This document shows, in pieces, positions 55,534 to 64,000 of a stretch of 64,000 nt of DNA (within the stretch, counting starts at the first letter, position 1; each line of letters opens with the position of its first letter). Position numbers and translations under genes: made by a program. The notes beneath the pieces were generated by a model that saw only the letters and a list, made by a program, of their open reading frames with translations, was not told the DNA's origin and did not search any database. The stretch is from Isoetes taiwanensis (Eukaryota; Streptophyta; Lycopodiopsida; Isoetales; Isoetaceae), in contig JAJEKV010000090.1 in the NCBI GenBank assembly GCA_021234155.1, forward strand, positions 3,216,479 to 3,280,478, given 5' to 3'.

Positions 55534-58500
55534 ATGATGTTGGGGATGGAGGTGGATCAAGCAACCAACGAGTTTCATCTAAGGGTACAACACAAGGGGG
55601 ATACAAATCGTTCGGTCTCGCATGTGGTGCTAGAAATGACCCTAGACGTCGAGACTGAATCACTCAGATTGAAAAAAATATCTGCACAAAGAGCAGCTTC
55701 TGAGGATAGATTATCATTATCACCCCAAGGATCACAGGAATTAAAATCCCCATCATCTAAAGTTATACCGCTTCATTTGTCAGAGCACGATGTAGCTAGT
55801 AGCAGGTCTAACAGCAAAATAGGACGGGCTTTATCTGGAGCGGAGCATGCTCTTGAAAGCCTTAGATTCATCGATAGAAGGACAGGATGGAGTAATCGAA
55901 AATCCCAATGGGACTTAGTCGAGACTCGTTTTCACAGACTTGCTTCATCAGAAAATACTCTTTCTAAATCAGATTTTGGTGCATGCATAGGTTGGTGTTT
56001 TTGGTTTTCCTTCTGCCATTTAGAAATACAGGTTCTGACCGCCTCATGCAGGCATGGAGAGTTCTAAGGGCTGAATTTGCTGAATTTTTATTTGATGCTC
56101 TTTGCACGAAGAAAAGGAAGAGCAAATTTGAGTTTTATAACAAAGGAAGAACTTGAAAGTTTCTGGTTCCAGATTTTTGACAAGGGTTTCCATTCTCGGT
56201 TGCAGCTATTCTTTGACTTGTGTTTAAAATTTTGCTATGCTGATAGGTTAATGTTAGCACGTCAGTGTTTGAGCATGATATCACCTTTTGGACCAGATGT
56301 GACAAAGACTTGACGGTAGAATTTCCACAGAAGAGGTCAAGGAGGTAACTCTTACAAAAAATTCTTCTATTGGTGTGCACAATGTTTTGCTGGGACCTTG
56401 TTATACAAATATGTTCAAACTAGGTTCTGAAAATAGCTTTTACAGATCATTCTGCTGAGTGCTTCTGCAAATCAGTTAAGGATTCTAGAAGAGCAAGCTA
56501 GCTAATATGCAGCATTGATTATGAATGAACTTAACTGTGATAACCAAGGATATATTGAGGTATCATGTTTAACCAATTGCAAATACTATTTGAAATTTAA
56601 ATTATTAATCCTGCATGTTTCCAGGTGAAACAACTAGAAAACTTGGTGCTTGCTCCAGCACGAATTGGCATGGAAACACCTGAAGAAGTCAGTGAAGTTC
56701 TAGTGCAGCAAACCGAGAAAGGACTACTTTGTGTTGCTACCTCACAAATTGAACTGCTATATTCTTTTTGATAATTGGCAACGGATATGGGTTATTTCAG
56801 CTTGGTTAATGGCAATGATTGGTCTTTTATCTGGAAATTTCTGCAATATAAGAACAGGGCTTTTCAGATAATGGATATTGTGTCTGTACTGCAAAGGGTG
56901 CTGCCGAAACTTTGAAGTTAAATATGGCCCTTATTCTTTTTCCAGTTTGTAGGGCTACCATTACTTATCTACTCCACTTGCATAGGATTCTTTTCTGCCT
57001 TGTGATGATACCATCAATTTCCATAAGGTCTGTCCTTGACATGCATAGGTTATTATCCTGTGTCTTCATTTTAGTGTTTCCATTCTCATTTCTTGATTCT
57101 GCAGTGGATAGCAGGTGTAACTGCTATCGCTGTGTTGATACATGCAGGATACATATTGGTTGTGATTTTCCAAGAATTGTTAATGCTGACGCACACCATT
57201 TGAAAGAACTATTGGTAAAATTTTCGATGGTCATCAGCCATCATTTGGGGAAATATTGATGTCTGTGGAGGGGATAACAGGGATTTTAATGGTCACATTG
57301 ATGTCCATAGCATTTCTTCTTTGCAAGTCATTGGTCAAGAAGAAACCTTCTTAAGCTTCCATGGCCTCTTCACAGGCTAACTGGCTTCAATGCTTTTGGT
57401 ATTCGCATCACCCGTTTATGCTGGTCTATATTCTGCTGGTAGTCCATTCTGTGCTCTTTCTCACTAACGATCTAATGCAGAAGACAGTGAGTCTTCTTTT
57501 AATGCTTACATGTGTGTATTTAAACACGTTTCTAAATCACATTTGATATCTATGTAACAGACTTGATATATGTGGCTATTATACTGCTACTTTATGGCAG
57601 CGAACGCCTTCTGCGGTTTTTAGGGCTAGACAATATAGAGTGAACATTTTATAAAGGTCAGTAGTGTGTTTTCTAATTTGCAAAAAGACGTGAAATACTT
57701 TACATGTTTTTTGTAGGCAGCAATTTATCCTGGTAATGTTTTGGCATTGCACATGTCAAAGCCACCTGATTCAAGTACCAAAGTGGAATGTACATCTTCT
57801 TGCAGTGCCCATCAATATCACCATTTGAATGGTTAGCTTATGTCAATATTTCATTCACATGAAGAATCCTTCCAAGTCTAGTTTTTATGGACAGGCACCC
57901 ATTCTCGATCACCCTCCGCACCAGGATGACTATCTCAGTGTGCATATACGCACTGTAGGAGATTGGACAGAAGAGATGAAGAAAACATTCTCAGAGGTTG
58001 GCTTGAAGTTGAATATGTTGGTTTTGAGAATCTAGTTTCAATTTTTCAAGTGTTTCGAGGGCCATCTTAAACTCTCAACAAGGTCAAATAAGATGTACCA
58101 AAAGAAAGCAAACATGAGAACAGGTACTTGAATGTGCTTTGCTCTAAAGTTCAAACAATTGCCTTATTGTTAAGTTAAATGTTCTAGGTTTCCTAAACTT
58201 GCTATTGATGGACCCTATGGAGCTCCAGCACAAGATTATGCAAAAATATGATGTCCTGCTTCTGGTAGGATTGGGCATTGTGCAACTCCCTTTATTAGTA
58301 TCCTGAAAGACATGCTGAACCTAGCAAAATATTCTGAAAGCTTTTCAGCAAGTAGTAGGCCCTCTGTTATGCTGATGATATTTGTCCTTATAGTGCCTGA
58401 TCTTGTAAGTTACAGGACTCCCATTTTGAGGGAAGCAAATCATTTGAAAGTCCTTGAGAACCTGGAGAGCCCAAGACGTTTTTTTGATAGTCCAAGAATT

Positions 58501-59218
58501 ATGGATAGTCCAAGGCTTATCCACAGAGAGCCCAAGGCGAAGGAGCCAAAACAAGGGGCCAACAAATGCATATTTCTATTGGGTTACAAGGAACAAGGTT
58601 CCTTTGAATGGTTTTAAAGGGGTAATGAATGAAGTTGCAGAGCTAGACCACCAGGTATGAATTACTGCACAATACTATCAAGTTTTAGTTCAAGCTAAAG
58701 ACTATTTTGCAAGAAATGATAGCAATGTCACATTTGACAGGCAATCATAGAAATGCATAACTACTTGACCAGTGTCCACGAAGAAGGGGATGTTAGGTCT
58801 GCTCTTATAGCAATGGTTCGCTTTGCACCATGCAAAAACGGGTAGATATTGTTTCAGGAACACGGGTAGGGAATTCTTTCTTGGAGAAACAGTGGTTGCA
58901 TGAGATGCTGATGATGGTTCTGCAGGCCAGGACACATTTTTCAAGACCTAATTGGGTAAAAGTATTTATGAGACTTGCAAATTCCCAAGGGTGCAAAGAT
59001 TGGTAGGCTGGCTTCTATGTTTATCACATAACTTGCTAAAGCATATATTGTTTCTATGTTTCATGCTTGACCTGATACAGTAAATCGGATATTGTTTTAC
59101 TTTGTCTAGGTGTCTTCTATTGTGACCATCTCAACTGGCCAAAGAACTAGAAAAATTATCAAGGAGATTTTCACAAGAGTCAAACACAAAGTTCGTTTTC
59201 CACAAAGAACATTTCTGA
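55534..59218 (+). pseudogene. Respiratory burst oxidase homolog (RBOH NADPH oxidase), multi-exon, frame-broken as read
   Basis: RBOH passes electrons from NADPH through FAD and two haems to make apoplastic superoxide at the plasma membrane. All domains appear in order. The N-terminal region has LEMTLDVETESL and then SGAEHALESLRFIDRRTGW. The EF-hand region has SFITKEELESFW, GRISTEEVKEV and LSASANQLRILEEQA. Next come the first spans (DNWQRIWVISAWL), the haem spans (TGFNAFWYSHHPF) and the FAD part ([16 protein letters not shown]). The NADPH part has IDGPYGAPAQDY and [15 protein letters not shown], and the end is FVFHKEHF-TGA. Introns lie between these blocks. In-frame problems: CAA to TAA in EEQAS-stop-YAAL, and several one-base indels in homopolymers (near 56060, 56830, 56880, 57915, 58245). 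It may be a recent pseudogene or an intact gene with read errors. Confidence 0.9.
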
Positions 59219-60477
59219 TTCTCAGCAAGATGTAAATAGTGCAGTGTATAGACTTAACGAGGTGAAGAAGAAAGCAGGAAAAATAAAGTTCAAGTGAGAA
59301 CAGGACTTGATTGGTGGTTTGCGATGAGAAAGTTACATTGACAGCTTCTAACAAGTTGGGTGGTTGATGTGAAAGAAAAATTAACAGCTTATATTCTTGT
59401 TTGGTGTCCAAAGCCAGCTATGCATTTAATTCTCAAGGAATGCGGGTCCCTCCCATCTTTTGGAAATTGAGGTCAACCACCACTCAACGCTTTTGTTAAC
59501 TACAACCAAGAATTGTATCTATTTGTAATAAAAAAGACAATATCTATTTATTGCATATAGTTGCTCATTGCATCTAGTGCCCTTCAATGTTGGGTGCACA
59601 TTTTGCAAGGTTAAAATCATTCCGGCTAACGTGACGGATATGTATTTATGGTCATCCACCATCATGTTGGATGCTTAGGAATCCATGAATTCTTTTATAA
59701 TATCGAGACCTTTGGCTTATCTATATGAGGAATTTATTGCGGCGGTCCAAATTATTATGAAGGCAGCCGGAGTTGAAGGCTGTTCAGCGACTAGTAATTG
59801 AAATGCATTATGCATCCTTTTATGCATCCTTTTGTCATGATGCATTTTATTCTAAAGCTTTAATCTTGAAGCCAGCTTTCGTGCATAAAGTCACATCCCT
59901 TTTTACACAAGCCAATATAAAGTATATATTATAGGCCATTATAGGCCGATGGCTTCAAAGCCTGTGAATGAAACCAAGTATCGCCTGTAGAAGATAGAAG
60001 AACTAAGGGGACAACTAAGGGGGAAGATAGAAGAACCACTAATTCCTTTGCAAAATTTATGTTGAACTAGCGCTACAATCATAGAAATCCAAGATGTAAC
60101 GTCCATCATGGACATATAAAAACTTTCCATGCTTAAACTGCCAACGTTTACATACATGCCGATTTCAAGTATATATATAGAAATGAATTTTGTTGACATC
60201 CATAAACCAGATGTTTGCCCTCGGATACGCTTTTCAATGTTTTATGGTCGTTTGGACTACCGCCATTCTTAATCAAGCTTTCATTCTAGCAAAAGATCAC
60301 CGGTTCCTCGCTCGTCCCTCCTATTGAGAGCATATCCCCGCAATCATTATAGTCAATGTGAACACATTTTGTTTAGTCATGGATGGGAATAACCGCCCAA
60401 AGATCATAAACCATTCCACTTACAAGATACACAATGAGAATATTACTAACATATTCTAATCCAATGACCATTTCAAA
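59219..60477. other. No gene recognised
   Basis: RBOH 3' UTR, then AT-rich sequence without family motifs or clear repeats. Confidence 0.4.
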
Positions 60478-60514
60478 ACCATAAGTTTGTATTTACAAAA
60501 TTATTTACAATAGA

Positions 60515-61200
60515 CTTAGGTCTTCTTTCTTAATATACTTAGCCAATACCTCCTTGTCCTTGGGCATGCATGTTACCAACACCGGCGTGGAGTCGCATGC
60601 TACCGAGTCTTCAAAGTGTTGGACAATCATACGCTCGGCTGCCTCACGTAGCCGGAAGTAACATCATCGATTACCGGCAGTCTTGTCAAACTCCTGCAAA
60701 ATCTAGCAAGTGAGTCTACCGTGAAGGGGTCGGGATCAGCAGTCCATGGCTCTCTGGAAGTGCACGATCTCGGGGCATTCAGCAAAATATAGAGTCGGTC
60801 TTTCTCGTCGGCTTCCTCGAGGAGGTGCTGTATTAGTCTCGGTGAGCCCGGTGTGTTGCCTTGATTGGCGCGCCTCGCCGACCCACGGTGACCACATTGC
60901 TCCTGCGTAGTATTTAGAGTATTCCTGCATTGCATCTTTGCATGTACTGGTTAGCATACTCCTTGAGTTTCTTCACGGCACTCAAGCTGCGTGCCCGAGG
61001 TACATAGGATTCCAGCGGGCCTGGCTTCTTCTTATGCTGCTGATGCGCCCGAGGGGCCGGCCATCTTGGAATTTACAGGGGTACCTGCGCTGCAGCTCCT
61101 CCTCTTCATTCCACACGCATTCGGGGTCCTAAGCCCTCGGTGGGAACATGGACTATATCCCCTCATCACGGCTGGGGTGTCGGATGAGGGATGGCGTGAA
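60515..61200 (-). pseudogene. Histone H3-fold gene, degraded copy C
   Basis: Nucleotide match to 11594-12280. The first bases after the lost stop still read as the KYIKKED end, and the HAKRVT region is changed by several indels. No frame spans the fold. Confidence 0.7.
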
Positions 61201-63650
61201 CGGTTATCTTGCACCATTACCTTGAATTTATGCGTTATTTTTTAACCCATAATCTTAGCAGATTTTTAAGAGCCAATGTGAAACACAATTAAGTTAATTT
61301 TAACCTAACGGCACTTTAACGGGCAGTGTAGGCTGATCAGGACAGCAACCCCATGTAGTAGATCTCTCCTCGGTCGGCAATACTAAGATCGGGGAACTCT
61401 CAATGGAAACATGTCCAGGTGAAGACGAAGGATGACCGGTATTCCCTCAAGAAGCACACCATGCACAAAGCGCGGTATTGTAGCGTGATGGTTAAAAGGT
61501 CTTCAGGTGGCATGAAGATCTCACAAGTAGCTCTAGATAATGGTCATTTCAAGATGAGCTTTTTCAGCGGCTCTATCACCCGGTATTGAATTCAAAAGCA
61601 CCCTCGTTTCTATATCAACTATGACTGCACCTAAGCTACGAGGTGAAGCATGGAGTTACTCAAATAGCAACCGCGGAAGGACCTGTTGAGCATAGCTTGG
61701 ATGATAAGCGATACCACATTATTGCTTTTTGGGTGATTTGTGTTTAGATGGATAAATGACCTTCTAGATTTCTTTGACTTGGCATTCTATTTTGGGGCCC
61801 TAACGTCATTATAAGACGTTTGTGTGACCTTTGGGGTTGTCTAAAGCTAAGCGGGGTATTAGGTGGTGGTTTCACTCATTTGGGGTTGATTATTGTGTTT
61901 TGCTATCGTCATTATAGTCATTCATTCAGCTCAATGGGCCACCACTTCTTATGGTTCTTATCCACACATAAGAGGAGCCTTAGCATTCTCTTCACGCCAG
62001 ATCAATACCCTATAAAACTTATGTCAGATCATTATTGCCTTGCTTATGTGGTGCCTCGTGACGGGAAGAGCCGCTCCTTTCTGCCTTTTATTTTCGCTGC
62101 AACACCTTGAATTTGTTTAGGATCAAAATTAATACTTGAGGGATGTGACAGTAACTTTTCGATTTGGATCTTTCACCATAGGCTGATAGAATTTGTGGCT
62201 TTGGAAGCATCTTGGTAGTTTCTTGATCTCGGGTAAACCACTAATGTGGTATTTCGTTCAATGCTCTTAGCATTATAATCTTTCCATAGCAGTTACGCTA
62301 AAACATTGCGGTAGGATGCTTACTCAAGGTCGAATGGAAATTTTGTGAGGTTCTTGAACCATGATTTCTTGGCTGTAAAGAGTTAACGATCTGTGTTTTT
62401 TTATATAAAACTAGAAAAATTGTTGGCTATTTCCATCATTTCTCCAGTTCTTTCTTATTGGCAAGAAAGGTTAGGGATATTCAGATATGATTAGGTCATC
62501 TTTATCGGGAGGTCTTTTGTGAATTTTGGAATTAGAATGGATTTGAAATTAGAAGAAATGGGATCAATTTAGGGGCCGAGCTAGGGATTATTATGTGAAG
62601 CGGGGCTTATATATCATAGACGGGACTTTAGATCTTGGTAGCTAGGCATGTGTTCTAGCCTACTTAAGAATTGTTTTACATCCACGACAATGCAAAACTA
62701 AAGTTGATCCTCATATTATGGTACTTCCTTCATTAGGTGTCTCGAGGATTATACTTGCTTTGGTTCTTCAATATGTAAAGAAAGCGGGAACCTGTACCTG
62801 AACCTTCTTGTTTACTCTGGATTTACCATATGGGGAGATTACCGTAAGCACCATGTATACCAACTACGAGGCGGAGAATAAGTTTACGCACATAAAGGGC
62901 CGAAGATGTTGGGGCATCACATAGTAATCCTTTATATATGCGAAACATTATACTTATTATTCTGAAATAATATTTAAAAAACCCAGTTCCCCAAAAAATA
63001 AAATAAAGAATGATAAGCTTGTTTGGCCTCTTAGAATTCTTGATGCTCGATGGTTGCAAAACAACTGAGACCATTTGCATTTGTGATGATATCTCAAAAG
63101 GTGCTTGTTAAGCGCCTTAGAGTGCTTGGAATCCGGGGTTGAAAAGTGGGGTTAGGCCCCTTAAAATTCCGGTTGATGCTTCGAGATTTACCATGGAACA
63201 TCAGTGCTGGTACACTATGGTGGCAAATTGCATGTTGTGATTTGCATAGAGGCGAGCAAATTTCGACAAAGTCCTAGGGGTTGGAAATAAATACCTAAAA
63301 GAATATAGCATGATATATAATATATACCTTACAATCTAGATTAGAATTTGGCGTGGTTAAATAGAAGTAGAAATTAAAAAGCAAGTGAAATAGGATTTAG
63401 CCCTATGTGAATGAGTGAGAACTAAAACTAATCCATCATCTCCTCCTCGCCTCTCTCACATTGGATTTTTCCCTTCTACGTTTCTAGGCTCTCTTAGCAG
63501 CATTCATGTAAGCTGACGGAACAAGTTCCCATGCTTGCTATGTTGCTCTACTCTGAGAAAGACTTAAATTAATGCATCCTTTGAAAATTAAATGTAATGG
63601 AGCAAATTCCATTATATTTGGATGAAGCCCCAGATTTCATTCGCGATTGG

Positions 63651-63703
63651 TGGTCTAGTGGTAAAGACCTTGGATTAGAATTGATCCCACAAGGTTCAAA
63701 ACC
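63651..63703 (+). mobile_element. SINE-like head, copy C
   Basis: A box TGGTCTAGTGG at 63651-63661 and B box GGTTCAAAACC at 63693-63703, with the same spacing as copies A and B. Confidence 0.55.
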
Positions 63704-64000
63704 CGGCTACCATGAATTGGGAGGCGATGGTAGGGGCCACAAACGAAAATAAAATACAATAAAATTGGAATTTCCTGTGGTTTATTTTGTAAAAATCGGA
63801 TAACCTGTAAATTTGCCTATTAATGCTAGAATGCAGCACAGTTTGAGGAATTTCGTGGAAAGCGGCGATTAAAATACCATGGCCGGCGTTACCAATAGAT
63901 AGAAATTTCATTAACATTTTCACTTGTTTTGGGCAATGGCGGTCGGCTATGGTGGCGGCTCTCTGTCGTCGATCTTTGAGATCCTTCAAGATTTTGAGAT

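Larger units (their letters stand above)
60478..64000. repeat. Third, divergent partial copy of the tandem unit (unit C)
   Basis: Matches unit A from about 11554 (ATAAATTTGTATTTACAAAA) to about 15140, in the same orientation, and runs off the window. It carries many small indels. It starts just beyond the stop codon of the H3-like gene and lacks the ORF1/ORF2 side. Confidence 0.93.

Noticed and set aside
55316-55537. Plus frame upstream of RBOH as its first exon
   Set aside because: No RBOH N-terminal similarity; it most likely lies in leader or intron sequence.

Overview
The window looks like nuclear DNA of a land plant. It holds a complete intronless psbY gene (chloroplast photosystem II subunit precursor), a multi-exon respiratory burst oxidase (RBOH) gene, a PPR array, a PEX11-like fragment, an SBP-box fragment, a plant DAD1-like lipase pseudogene, a Ty3/gypsy retrotransposon and long repeat-rich, gene-poor stretches. 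The PPR style (many short motifs with an AQHG signature) and the repeat load would suit a seedless plant such as a fern, but that is an impression and not proven.

Layout. 1-9111: a decayed minus-strand Ty3/gypsy element (gag, protease, RT, RNase H, integrase zinc finger). It is split cleanly inside RT by a 4,076-bp terminal-inverted-repeat element (2429-6504) with a 4-bp target duplication and an internal array of perfect 32-bp palindromes. 9330-10847: two overlapping minus-strand ORFs of unknown function behind a TATA box. 9953-22550 and 22554-34931: a direct tandem duplication of a ~12.5-kb unit. A third, more divergent partial copy runs from 60478 to the window end. Each full unit carries the start of the unknown ORF pair, a divergent histone H3-fold gene, a tRNA-derived SINE-like piece, a TATA-bearing dispersed repeat, a mitochondrial LSU rRNA fragment, an ankyrin fragment, a phospholipase A1 pseudogene and an SBP-box fragment. 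One MITE is present only in unit A, and unit B shows its empty site. 35087-35758: psbY, starting about 155 bp after the end of unit B. 39856-41276: a second degenerate array of palindromic motifs resembling the first. 42680-45420: another copy of the dispersed repeat, in opposite orientation and tandemly duplicated. 46.8-51.2 kb: PEX11-like and PPR fragments. 55534-59218: RBOH with all major domains but many one-base frame breaks.

Most striking points: (1) a histone H3-fold protein, with loop-1 length and several core residues kept, sits in a multi-copy repeat that also carries scraps of host genes; (2) the differences between the duplicated units fall strikingly often at CAG/CTG (CHG) sites, which looks like methylation-associated base-calling error, so part of the pseudogene appearance here may be technical; (3) two separate palindrome arrays share a TCGAGAAAG-type arm. 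Apart from psbY there is little sign of intact, cooperating genes.
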